64,000 nt of DNA, taken from positions 52,813 through 116,812 of the forward strand of contig JXTB01000761.1 in assembly GCA_002914805.1 (NCBI GenBank). Direction: 5' to 3'. The notes beneath the pieces are model-generated. The model made no database searches. It was given only the letters and a program-made list of their open reading frames with translations, and was not told the origin of the DNA. Numbering within the stretch: the stretch's first letter is position 1; each line of letters begins with the position of its first letter. The position numbers and the translations under genes are program-made. This document shows positions 11,096 through 21,713 of this stretch, piece by piece. The stretch is from Parasponia andersonii. Its lineage: Eukaryota > Streptophyta > Magnoliopsida > Rosales > Cannabaceae.

Positions 11096-12760
11096 TATAA
11101 CTTGTAGTACTTCGAGTCTAGCAATACTGCTTATCTTAGTAATGTTGTTGCCACACCTACACTCCTTAAGACTGTGCAGCAAGGTTAATGGCAAGATCAA
11201 GAGTTGAGAACGATCTGGAATCAAGTCAAAAATATTGAACAATTAGAAAGTTGGAGTACAAATAGAGAAGGATTTGTGCTTTTTAGAGGCAAGTTAGCAG
11301 TAGCTAATAATTCTCATCTTAGAGAGACCATTCTTATTGAGGCTCATAAGTCTAAATTTATAGTACATCATAGTAGCACAAAGATGTATCATGATCTGAA
11401 GATATAATATTAGTGGAAATGTATGAAACGTGATGTAGCTACCTTTGTGACTAAGTACACGACATGTCTATAAGTTAAAGTTGAACATTAGAAACCAGCT
11501 GAACTACTATAACCTTTACCTATACGAGAGTGGAAATAAGATAAGATCACAATGGAGTTTGTGATGGGTTTACCTACGACTCAAAGAAAGAATGATACAG
11601 TTTGGGTGATTGTTGATCGTATGACGAAAATTGCTCATTTCATACCGATCAAGTTTGATTTTTCACTCAACAAGCTTAATCGTCTCTACATTGACAATAT
11701 TGTTTGATTGTATGGAGTGCCATCAAGTATATTATCTAATAGAGACCCAAGATTTACATCAAAATTCTAGAGAGCTTTGTAGAGAACTTTAGGAATAGAA
11801 CTAAATATCAGTACTGCTCATCATCCTCAGATAGATGGCCAATCTGAGAGGACTATTCAGATTCTAGAAGACATGCTTCGCTCTTATATACGATTTACAT
11901 CAAAATTCTAGAGAGCTTTGTAGAGAGCTTTAAGAATAGAACTAAATCTCAGTACTGCTCATCATCCTCAGATAGATGGCCATTCTGAGAGGACTATTCA
12001 GATTCTAGAAGACATGCTTCGCTCTTATATACTAGATTTTGGTGGAAGTTGGGATGATCACCTGTCAGTGGTGAAATTTGCTTACAACAACAGCTACCAA
12101 ATCAGTCTTGGCGGATCTATATGAGGTATTATATGGGAGACCATGTAGATCACCCTTGTGTTGGGCTGATGTAGAGGAGTAGCGTGTTACTCTTGGGCTA
12201 GAACTGATATAAGAGACTACTGAGAAGATTAACGAGATTCGGAAAAGACTTAAAATTATGAAGAGTCGTTAGAAAATTTATGCGGACCCAAAGAGACGAG
12301 AAGTACAGTTCAAAGTTGGTGATCAAATATTCTTGAAAGTGACGCGAAGGTGTGGAATAACTAGATTTGGACTTAAAGGCAAATTGGCTTTAAAGTATAT
12401 TGGACTATTTGAGATTACTGTGAGAGTTAGACTCGTAGCATATTGCTTAGATTTACCATCATAATTGGGCTGAGTACACAATGTTTTTCATGTCTCGATG
12501 CTTAAAAAGTACGTGCCTAACTCATTGTATGTCATTCAGTATGTAAAAGTGCCATTACAAGAAGATTTAACATATGAGGAATAATCAATTCGAATATTAG
12601 GGAGAGAGCTCAAAGTACTTTGAAGAAGAGAGATACCACTTGTTAATGTTTTCTGTCAACACCACAAAGAAGACAAAGCTACTTGGGAGCTAGAAATAGA
12701 AATATATAAAAAATATCCTCATTTGTTTAATTTTCAGCTTGAAGTTGTACTTTAACCCTT
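11096..12760 (+). pseudogene. Gypsy integrase segment with C-terminal tail
   Basis: Zinc-domain-like 'EAHKSKFIVHHSSTKMYHDLK' (11340-11402) matches the H(x)3-5H part of gypsy integrases. 'MEFVMGLPTTQRKNDTVWVIVDRMTKIAHF' (11550-11640) is the catalytic core, including the VDR. region. 'NRDPRFTSKF' (11740) and 'HHPQIDGQSERTIQ' (11830) follow, the latter carrying the last catalytic Glu. 'DFGGSWDDHLSVVKFAYNNSY' is near 12036. The C-terminal tail 'HVSMLKKYVPN' leads to 'ATWELEIEIYKKYPHLF' near 12690-12730. Stops are scattered through it. It contains the 141-bp tandem duplication described separately. Confidence 0.7.
11751..12031 (+). repeat. 141-bp in-frame tandem duplication inside integrase
   Basis: The stretch 11751-11891 (GATTTACATCAAAATTC... 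to ...CTTATATAC) recurs at 11892-12031 with only a handful of differences. The unit is 141 bases, 47 codons, so it preserves the reading frame. It covers the segment from 'RFTSKF' to 'EDMLRSYI', including the last acidic residue of the integrase active site. Few differences between copies means the duplication is younger than many of the stops in the element. Confidence 0.85.
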
Positions 12761-12795
12761 GTATTCATATTCGAATTTTGGAACGAAATTCTTTT

Positions 12796-12808
12796 AAAGG
12801 GGAGAGGA
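12796..12808 (+). promoter_or_regulatory. Polypurine tract of the gypsy element
   Basis: AAAGGGGAGAGGA sits directly before the TGTAAAATCC start of the 3' LTR, where the plus-strand primer is expected in LTR retrotransposons. Confidence 0.75.
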
Positions 12809-15371
12809 TGTAAAATCCTAAATTTGGTAAGGTTAATTAAGTAATTTTAATTCAAGGGTATTTTAGTAATTCTACATTTTCAGATTCATTAAATAAAAAT
12901 TTAAAAATATTTTAAATTAAATTATTAGTGTTGAACCTAGACAAAATAAAAATCTAGGTGCATTTGGGGCAAAAGTGAAAAAAGAATTACAAACCGGAGA
13001 CAAAAATATAATTAAGGAGGGACTAAAATAAAAGAATTATTTTAGAATTTGTGACCAAAGTAGAATTTCAGAAATTCTTTTTTCGGTCAAACCAGTGATT
13101 GACATGTGTCCCACTATCTACAGTTTTTAAAATTTTCTATTAATCCCCCAAAAAACGAAAAATGAAAAATCAAACCTTTGTTATTGTTCACCCGCGAGCT
13201 CACCGCTAGCTTGGCTGCCCAATGTGCCTGCCCGCTGTGACCAAGAGGTGCCGACGAAGCCATATCAGGTGCTACTGTAGTGAACTGTCGCGTCTCGTCG
13301 GAACTACAGCTATTCGAAGATCGCACCATTGCGCCAAAAATCACCCACCATTTCTCTGTCCAGCGTCCAATCCGCTTAACTCCGGCGCCGTTCAACTTGT
13401 CTCGACATAAGATTTCATTTCTGACCAACCAAACTTCTAACTCGGCTCTGGTGATAAATTTTACTATAGCAATTTAATAATATTAATTTTTGTGATATTT
13501 TTCTAATTATTTTAGAATTTAGCTAATTACTTTGAGAAAACTATATCACGTGAAAAAAGAGATTGAAGCATGAAATCTCATGATTTTGAAGTGTTGGGAC
13601 GGTACTGGAAGTGCGTTAATTATTGAAATGAAAAAGTGGCAGTTTCTAATTATTTTCAAAATGTGGCATTTTTATAATTTTTGAATTTTTGAGCCCATTA
13701 AATACTCGAGATTTCGAAACTGAGTTATGACTTCAAATTTGAAATCAGTGAGGTTGTGACATGAATTTTGATATATAATATCATTATTTTCTGAAGTGGC
13801 ACAAAAATCGTGAAAATAGCTTGTGAATTACATTGTATTGCGTGCCACAGGCCAATTCCACAGTGGAACCCGTTTTCGACAATCTTTATGTCTAACTCAA
13901 CATTTTTGGATGTTCTGAATTCAGTGGTGACTTTCATTTCTCAATCTGAGGCCCTGTTTTGAAATTCACTTTTTCAAGTTAACGTGTTGAGATTTAGAAA
14001 CGACTGTCTGAACAACTAGCTGATCAACCGAAAACTCTTTTAGTATCGTTAGTTCAGCATAATTACTATTTCGAGGTAGGAGATTTAATCTCCTTGTTTT
14101 CTAATATTTTTCATTAAAATTGGAATTTATTTTGAAAAATAAAATTTCGTGATTTTATTAAATTAAATTATTCGAGTAATTATTTTAATGAACTGCAAAC
14201 TTGTAAAACATTGTGGATTACTCTGGATATTTTACTTATGATTTTGTATAAATTTTAAACTTGGGATTTGGTTATGTACTTTTGGATTTTTAAGTACAAA
14301 ATGGATTTCTATTTAAAAATCAAAATACGTTTAAAATGTTAAACCATTGCGTGGTTGTTTGAGACTCCATGTATTGGATATTTTATATGATCATGCATAA
14401 GAGTCGTAGACAGACTAGTACACCCACCTTCAGTGATAGCTCATAAACTCGTGCGAGGTTTGTTTTTTGACTATCTCTACTCGGTAGGTGTAGACATTCG
14501 ATGCTACTCTAAGTCGGTGGAATTAGACACATAGGAGTCCCTCTGGTTTCCAGAGATAGATATCAGGCAAAGAGCACTCAATACATGTAGTATAGGTTGT
14601 TCTAGTCGTGATGAGAGGATGAGAGCTTATGTAAGGTATTGATTTATATGATGTGCATTATGCTTGATTTATTATGATTTTCAATATGTTTTGACCTTGA
14701 TATTTAGTTTTGGTATCTAGCATAACTTTTTGTAATAATTTTTTACTTATGTTTTGAATACTTAATATTTATAAAAATACTCTCTAGTACTACTAACTAC
14801 GCAAATATATTGAGAATTATAAAAAGTCTATCTAGTACTACTAACCACGCAGATATATTGAGAATTATAAAAAGACTTTCTCAAAAAGGAAAATTGGATA
14901 ACCTACTAGGTATTTTATACTCACCCCCTACTTTCTCCATACATAGTGTCTAGTGTGACATTGACGACTAACAAGTAGATTAAGAAACTATCTTTTACTT
15001 ATAGTTCGTGACTTGGTAATGCTAGAAGTGTGGATTTAAGACTTATGTTTAAATCTTATTAAATAAATGGATTATGCTACTTTAAATATGTCTGTAAATT
15101 ATATATGGCATACTAGCTTGATGTTGATATGTGAATGATGATACTCGATTAACAATTTAAATTTGTTTTTTTTTTTTCTAAATTATTCAGTCCATGTTTA
15201 TTGGTAACTATAAACTATGTGATGGGTTCATTGGTTGGAATTCCATATATTTTTATTTATCGTGCCGTTTTAAAAATTCAAAATTCTTAAAACTTTTCTT
15301 TATAAATTAAGGAATTTCCAATTCTAGCGAAATTCCCCTTTTGCCATTACCTTGGGATTTGGGTTGTGATA
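12809..15371 (+). mobile_element. 3' LTR of the gypsy element (about 2.56 kb)
   Basis: It starts TGTAAAATCC right after the purine tract and ends near GGATTTGGGTTGTGATA, imperfect inverted ends. The large size is common in Tekay/Del-type LTRs. It contains a more GC-rich island at about 13180-13420, probably transcribed leader (R/U5), which yields overlapping spurious frames on both strands. A short tandem repeat lies at about 14790-14875 ('CTAGTACTACTAAC.ACGCA.ATATTGAGAATTATAAAAAG', two copies). The end is estimated to within a few bases. Confidence 0.7.
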
Positions 15372-15499
15372 AAAATAAAATAACATCTCTCATGCAATTT
15401 GGTTTAAGCAGTTTCTATTTAATGAAATAAATATTATATTAATAACATAAAAATAACAATTTGGCTCTCATTAAATAAGTAAATAAATAAAAACAATAA

Positions 15500-15803
15500 A
15501 TTTGAAGAGATTTTGCTACTAAATAGAATATTAATTTTGGTAGCAGTATATTAATTTTGGTTGCATTTGATATTAAAAAGTTGATCTTTCTTGCTACCAA
15601 ATTAATAACATTTTGCTACTAATTATTAGTAGCAGAAAATCAAGTTTTTGGCTACTGATTTTTCTGTGGTAGCAAAATAGATTCTACGACGGGGCTACTG
15701 CTACCAAGTGGGCACCAAATTTCTTTGGTAGCAAAAAATATTTCTGCTACCAAAAATAAAGTTTACTAATTTTTTTAGATAAAAGTCAATTTTCTTGTAG
15801 TTG
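15500..15803. repeat. Right subterminal repeat array and end of CACTA-like element
   Basis: GCTACTAA, GCTACCAAA and their reverses recur from about 15513 to 15760, and the block ends GTCAATTTTCTTGTAGTTG. This mirrors the left end at 5991-6500. The block from 15372 to 15500 is AT-rich with no other feature. Confidence 0.65.
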
Positions 15804-16345
15804 TGCCATATCACAACGACTTATCGGTCTTAACACAACAAGTACTTCAAGATGGATTTTCTTTGGAATTAATATATTATTAGAATTAATAGCTTTGATA
15901 GATGCCTCTCATTAAGAACACTAAGACATGACTGAGAGATTTTATGTCCCACAATATGCCAAGGATTTTGGAAGAACACCACATAAAAGCCATCAAGAGA
16001 CTGGAGCTTTTATTGGTCCCATATCACATAGCCCTTTAAAAACCTCCTTAGCGGAGAAGGGTTCCTCCAAAAACCGAGCTTGATCATTAGATTAAAGGGA
16101 GGAAAAACCATACGTAGCAGCTGTTGAGGCCAAATCACTAGGAAAGAGCTTTGAAAAGTTTTTTTTGTAAGTAATTCTCAATAACTCCAACCACCCTACT
16201 CTCCTTCTCTATCCATGCACTCAAATCATCATTCAATCGATGGATCTCATATATCATTAAGTGGGGTGGTCTACTTGTAAAGCTTGGTCTATATAAGATC
16301 GTGGTCATGGCTTTGAGTACTTGATAATCCCATTATAATCTCATT
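15804..16345 (-). pseudogene. L1-type LINE ORF2 remnant, upstream RT part
   Basis: Minus-strand translation gives, from high to low coordinates: 'IHRLNDDLSAWIEKESRVV' (about 16255-16195; the family 'I..L.DD.G.W......'), 'LASTAATYGFSSL', 'EEPFSAKEVFKGLCDMGPIKAP' (about 16070-16000; the family form ends 'MGPLKAPGPDG'), a frameshifted 'F..NPWHIVGH' (about 15965-15940), and 'RPISRCDMA' at the CACTA boundary. These are the linker and the first RT blocks of a plant L1 ORF2. Its continuation lies at 5990 downwards. Stops and shifts make it inactive. Confidence 0.7.
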
Positions 16346-16569
16346 GGGATTTTAAATGTGAAGGCTTATTTCTTACTAGTTTAGTATCCGATGTAGGGTA
16401 TTTAGAACTACATCCCATACAATCCTTACTACTAGCAACATTTGATATGATTAGGATAACACATTCTATCATCCGATAGAGTAAGGCCTGCCTAAAGGAC
16501 TCTGCATCGAACATTTTTATTAGCAGTATTGAAAGCTCATATCAGAAAAAAAAAAAAAGAATCTATAGA
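16346..16569. other. Spacer between LINE remnant and second CACTA-like element
   Basis: No coding similarity. Read on the minus strand it includes a 'CCTACATCGGATA' phrase reminiscent of retroelement leader or TRIM sequences, but too short to assign. A poly(A) run ends it near 16560. Confidence 0.4.
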
Positions 16570-18695
16570 TATTACAATAAGAATATTGATAAATGGCATT
16601 TAAAAATATCACTATTACATGGTTTTAGTGACAGTTATGAAGTTACTGGCATTTGAAACAAATGTAAAAGACATCTCTTTGACTAAAAGTCTTTGTGACA
16701 CTTGAAATATCACTAAATAATTCTTTTTAGTGGCATTAATAAAATGCTACTAAATTGTATTAATGATATTTCTAAATATCACTGAATTATTGAAAATAAT
16801 ATGTAAAAGTTATTTTAATTTTTTTTAAAATATAATGGCATTTGAAAAATGTTATAAAACAAATTAATGACATATGGGAAAATGTCACTATTCTTGTCAC
16901 TACAATAAAAATTCACTGTATTTTTTAAAAATTTCATAGCTATTTTTTTTGGGGTATCAAAAGAATATAATAAGAATTTACTTTTATTCACTTCAATTAT
17001 CTAAAAAATAATTGTTGCCAATGTTTCTATTTATTATACTTATCTTATGTTAATTTATTGAATTATTTGTGTGGTTTTAATCTTTTCATTATGAAGAAAT
17101 AATTACAATGTAATATCGATCATAGAATAAAAAATTACAAAATAAAATTTTTCTATTAATGAGGTAATTTAGTTTACATAAATTTGAAATCAAAAAAATT
17201 GTAAATAATTTTAGGCTACAAAAAAATAGATCATCCTCGAAAATTATGAATTGAGTTCTTATTGTTGCTTAGATAGTCCAGTGCACCTATCTATCTCATT
17301 CGTATATCTCATCGGATTCATGAAAAAGAACAAATGAAGGAGATATAAATAATATTTTGTTATTGGAAAATAATCTAAAAGTTTCTTACAGAAATAAAAA
17401 GAAAGAAAAAGGAGAAGAATATCAAATCCTAGATGCTTATGTTTTGCTTTCCCTCATTCTTCTTTTAATTTGTTCTTCCTAAATTGCTCTTTTTTCCCTA
17501 GAAAAGCCTTGCATTTGGACGAAGCCTTTCATTAAATTGATAAACTTGGCAAATAGTTCAAAAAGAACCTTGGTAAAATTGATAAAACTAAGACAAATCA
17601 CTAGATTACAAAAAGAAGTATTAGAAATAAACTTGAAGATGACTCATAAGATTACACAAGCACCAGAAAACAAAAAAGATGGAGGCTTAAAAAAAGTGAA
17701 AATCATGAGAGCTTCACTTGATCCAAAGATACTGCTGCTCGATAGGTGAGAAATGCTATAGTTTAGAAGCAGATGAGTTATTTTTAGTTCAAAATTTGTT
17801 TCAATATAGGATGAATTTTGTAGAAACTTCTAAAAATTTGTGAATCCAGAAAGATTTTAAATTTAAATTCTTATGTTCTAGCAATCTTATTTGATAAATG
17901 TTTTCCTTTTCTTTTTTTTTTTTGTGGGGGGGAGGGGGTAGGATTTTTTTAGCTTTTTAGATAAAGTTCTACAAACAATAAAAGAAAGAGAAAAAAAAGA
18001 AAGAAAATGAGCTCTATTAAAATTAAGAATCGTATCTCTCTCACTTTTTTTTTAAAATGTGTTGTTTAAGTGTGCGTGCTTGTGTTTTCGTTCCAGTAAA
18101 AAAAGAAAGTGTTTTCAAACATAATATGACATATATCTAATCGGAAAAAGAATATTAAGAAAGGAAAAAATATATATATATATATAACTAAATAATTTTA
18201 AAATATGTTTTGTACATAATAGGTATTATGGACTTCATATTACTGTTTAAAGGTTTGTTTTATCCTTTTAAACAATATCATTATATATATATGTTTCAAA
18301 TTTTTCAAAAACTAATTATATATATATTTCATTTCATTTTATTCTATTTCTAAAATAATCAACAATAATAAAAAATAAATAAGTGATATTTTTAAAAATG
18401 TCATTAAATTAAAAATTAGTGTCATTATTAAAAATGCTTCTAAATCTAAATCTAGTGGCATTTCTAAGTGCTGCTAAATAAAAATATTAATAACATTTGA
18501 AAAAGACTACTAAAGATAAATATACTGGCCGCATTTACTTAAATATCACTAAATTAAATGTTAGTGATACTTGAAAATGCTAATAAAGATAACTATAGTG
18601 ACTTTTTAAGCAAAGCCACTAAAACAGTATTATAGTGACATTTTTCAGGAAATGTCATTATAAAAAATGTCACTCATCCTATTTTTCTTGTAGCG
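16570..18695. mobile_element. CACTA-like non-autonomous element, 2.1 kb, TSD AGA
   Basis: The right end in reverse complement is CGCTACAAGAAAAATAGG, close to canonical CACTACAAGAAAA. The left end TATTACAATAAGAATATTG is a decayed match. Subterminal regions at 16590-16900 and 18380-18670 are packed with GTGACATTT/AAATGTCAC-type motifs, a different set from the CACTA element at 5991. The 3-bp flanks are AGA (16567-16569) and AGA (18696-18698). No transposase frame was seen, and the middle holds only the 70-codon frame at 17537. A CACTACAATAAAA-like phrase at 16902 could be an internal or nested end. Confidence 0.6.
17537..17749 (+). CDS. Unidentified 70-codon open frame inside CACTA-like element
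   Basis: A lysine-rich frame beginning MINLANSSKRTLVKLIKLRQ and ending KILLLDR. It matches no family I recognise. It lies in the middle of the 2.1-kb CACTA-like element, so it could be a transposase exon scrap or a captured host fragment, or merely a chance frame. No splice context or start context supports it. It is listed only because it is the sole substantial frame in the element. Confidence 0.15.
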   Translation: MINLANSSKRTLVKLIKLRQITRLQKEVLEINLKMTHKITQAPENKKDGGLKKVKIMRASLDPKILLLDR

Positions 18696-18880
18696 AGATC
18701 TCGTATTTCTAGCGCCTATTTTAAGGCTTAGCATGAAAATATAGTATTTTTGTCCCAAAACAGAAGCCAATATCCGCTTTGGAGCACTATTTCTAATAAA
18801 ACTCCTCTCGTTGAAGCAAAGTCCTTTTCCGTCTTGTTAAATGGAGGAGAAAAAAATTGGATATTTTGAAAATTGAAGAA

Positions 18881-18920
<40 letters not shown>

Positions 18921-20286
18921 AACGATGTAATAGGTATTTTTTCTTTACCAGGTATTATTTTGTTTAGTTTGTTTAGTTAAAATTCATCACGCGCGTATAG
19001 AGAGAGAAAAATAATAAATAATGTATATTTATTATTATTTTTAATTTTTTAAAAAAATTATAATAATTATTAGATAATAATCCAATAATTAGAAAATAAA
19101 TAAATGGATAAAAAACAAAAAAACTATGAACATATTTATGAAGATATATGTATAATATTAAAAAACTGTACCATGCATTTCCCTTCTCCCAAAAAATAAA
19201 AATTAAATTGTTCATGCATGAAGTTTCAAGATTAATCTTTTACACATCCTACGTATGCCTACGTTTCACCATGTTCTTTACTATCCATAACATATCAATC
19301 TCATATCCGAGTCACTTATCTCATATAAAACAATAATTAAAAATGTAAGACAAAGAAAAATCAAGAATCAACACGAATAGTTTGGCAAGATTCTAATCTT
19401 AAATTTAACTTTTGGATCCTCTAGTAGTAATCTCTAATATATGTTCATTTGGAATCCTTCCGTCACTTGCAATATATTTCTATTTATATCTAACCTAATT
19501 CTGCCATAATCACTTGCGACTTGATTTGTGTGAACAAAAATCATATCAATGCAATAAAAATTCTTTATGAGAATAATCAAATCAAAGAATACCTTTTAAT
19601 AAAGTCCATAAATCGTGCACTTTCCAGTGTTTTCTCCAACAGCAACGAAAATAATTAGTGTTTATTGAATTTTAAATGCCATTGGCGTTGTCTTTAAGCA
19701 AACTCTTATTCAAATTCAGCTGCTGGCAACGTTATGTTTCATGTTGACCGTTTATTTTGTATTAAGGTCTACAACTCAAGGCAACACTTTGCTTGGAAAG
19801 AAGCTAATATATACAAATACAAATGGCATTTTTCCAGCTGGATCCTTATAACATTTTGTTTAAAACTATAGAATTAGATATCCCAATTGGATTCGAGGAT
19901 AGAACGTGAAATATACCTTTCTATTTTTAAATATATACTTTTGTTCTATATTGCCACAATGTATACTTGCAAGCTACTATTTTATACGAAATATATGTTG
20001 GATTTGTATAACACTATCTAGGATTCCAGTGGGCAATGATTATTGTTGTTGTTAGTTGGACCTTATCTGTCAACAAGGAGTAATACAGTATTAACACCTC
20101 ATTTCTTAAGACAACCCTCAATCATGGCTTGTCCAAAAAAAGAATAATATATATCAACCCATGGTGTTTTGGAGAAAGATTACAATTTCTAGAAATTGAC
20201 TTTTGTGTGTGTAAACTATCAGCGTAAAAATTGCACGTTTTTTAAAGTAAACCCAAGTGATATGTTAGAGTAAAGTAAGTTAAGGG
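18696..20286. other. AT-rich spacer, no gene
   Basis: It contains a (TA)n run at 18884-18917 and AT-rich DNA between the CACTA-like element and copia element A. The short frames on either strand here are low-complexity (IYIYIY, YYNFFKK) and match nothing. Confidence 0.6.
18884..18917. repeat. (TA)n microsatellite
   Basis: A dinucleotide run of about 34 bases. Confidence 0.9.
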
Positions 20287-21694
20287 TGTTCTTTTAGGGT
20301 TTATATCTTAAAAGTACATATATTTTTTATATTTGTTAAATTAATAAAATGACATTTTTCTATTTGAATTTGTGCATAATTGGTATGTCATTAAATATCA
20401 GAAAATCTTTAGTTTATTAATGTGACTATAAATTTAGCATATAAGTATTATATACATAAGGATTAAATTTATGGATAATAAACTAAATATAGTCTGTAAT
20501 AATTAATTAAACTTTGAAATATTTAATTAAATACTATTAGTACGGTCCATTAACATTGAGAATGTAATAGTCTTATCCGGACTATTGATGTGTTGATATC
20601 ACAATAGAGGTACTTTATATAATTTGATTATATAGGACTAGACCAGACATAATTTGAATCTCACATAAATTTCGTTAACTGTTGAGAGTTCAAATAATGT
20701 CACTACATGATCATATATAGATCAATCTTAATCCTGAGTAGTTATAGACTCCTATTTATAACATTATGTTCTTTAACATACTTGTTAAAAGTTTGTTTTT
20801 AAGCAGATCGAAATACTTATATCTTGGAAGTATGATGAGATTAGTAGTTAAGAATGTAACTTACAGATATAGAATCCATTTCTTCTATTAGGAAGTTAGA
20901 AAGATGATTCTCTTGTGTATTGATTCAGGACTTGAACAGTTTGAGTATTTAATTTATAATATATTTATAAATTAATTGTTCATTAGAGAATTAATGATAC
21001 ACAAGGAAAAAGATGTAATTAGAGAGGTAAACAGAATATGACCTAGCTCCAGTTATGAATTATCTATGCAGAATAGAACTACATGTAATGATTAAATAGA
21101 TGGACTACTCGCTGTTTTTTAAGTAAATTAATCTTGTAATTTCAATAGTACAATTATGGATTTTTAGTGGAATAATAATAGAATTAATAAATTAGACAAA
21201 TTAATTAAAGAGTTTAATTAATTGTCATAATTTATTAGAGCTTGAATTACAGGTCCATAGGTTCTCAATAGTTTAATATATATATATAAAGAAAACCCTA
21301 GTAAATAATTAGTAGATACTACGTATTATTTTCTACAAAGTCTCCATAAATTAGAGAGAAAAAGAAGAGAGTCTTCATATTCTCTAGGGAACAAACCCTT
21401 GCAATCTCATGTGTTGAGAAAATTGTAAGGGCCTAAAGTGTGAGTTTAAGAGATTATACGTAACAATCACACGTTCATCCAGTTGTACTTGAGGCTTAGA
21501 TTGGAAGATAGTGGTTGAGAAGACAGTAAAGTTAGGATCTACTAATAGGCTACAAGAGGTATTAGATCTATTCTTTTTGTATGTTCATATTTACTCTGAA
21601 CTAATGCTATGCACTTATATAGTCAGTTATTTTTGAGAAAATTTTTGAATGTTCCTGGGCCAATATTCCGCTATGAAAATCGTTTTTAAATCCA
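20287..21694 (+). repeat. 5' LTR of copia element A
   Basis: The similarity to the 3' LTR begins at 'TTTTAGGGTTTAT' (about 20293; TGTT at 20287). The end is set by CCA at 21694, just before the primer-binding site. The length of about 1.4 kb is long for copia but seen in some families. The start is uncertain by a few bases because the two copies differ there. Confidence 0.75.
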
Positions 21695-21699
21695 ATAAG

Positions 21700-21713
21700 T
21701 GGTATCAAAGCGG
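21700..21713 (+). promoter_or_regulatory. Primer-binding site of copia element A
   Basis: TGGTATCAAAGCGG differs by one base from TGGTATCAGAGC, complementary to the 3' end of initiator-methionine tRNA. It lies within six bases of the LTR end, where minus-strand cDNA synthesis starts. Confidence 0.8.

Larger units (their letters stand above)
8035..15371 (+). mobile_element. Degenerate Ty3/gypsy retrotransposon, one LTR retained
   Basis: The order gag, protease, RT, RNase H, integrase is that of Ty3/gypsy (integrase last). It is followed by a purine-rich tract (AAAGGGGAGAGGA) and a 3' LTR. The C-terminus after integrase, with a '..ATWE.E' block and 'YPHLF', resembles Tekay/Del-type elements. 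In-frame stops and frameshifts are dense, so it cannot encode working proteins. There is no 5' LTR and no PBS: the gag similarity simply starts near 8035. The element lies inside the CACTA-like element. Confidence 0.75.
5991..15803. mobile_element. CACTA-like (En/Spm) element holding a gypsy element
   Basis: The left end reads AACTAAAAGAAAATTGATTT. The right end, read in reverse complement, is CAACTACAAGAAAATTGACT. These match each other over about 20 bases and resemble the canonical CACTACAAGAAAA terminus. Both ends carry arrays of GCTAC(T/C)AAA-type subterminal motifs in both orientations (about 6000-6500 and 15500-15803), as CACTA transposases need. TGC flanks both sides (5988-5990, 15804-15806), consistent with a 3-bp target duplication. 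The site is inside a LINE. No transposase-like frame was seen, so the element was non-autonomous or has lost it. Much of its length is the gypsy element at 8035-15371. The exact end base is uncertain by one. Confidence 0.65.

Noticed and set aside
13114..13477. Overlapping frames on both strands near 13.1-13.5 kb
   Set aside because: They lie inside the GC-richer part of the gypsy 3' LTR, share the same bases on opposite strands and match no protein.
16902..16914. CACTACAATAAAA as a separate CACTA start
   Set aside because: It has no matching end or duplication nearby. The outer ends at 16570 and 18695 with AGA flanks explain the structure better, though a nested element is not excluded.
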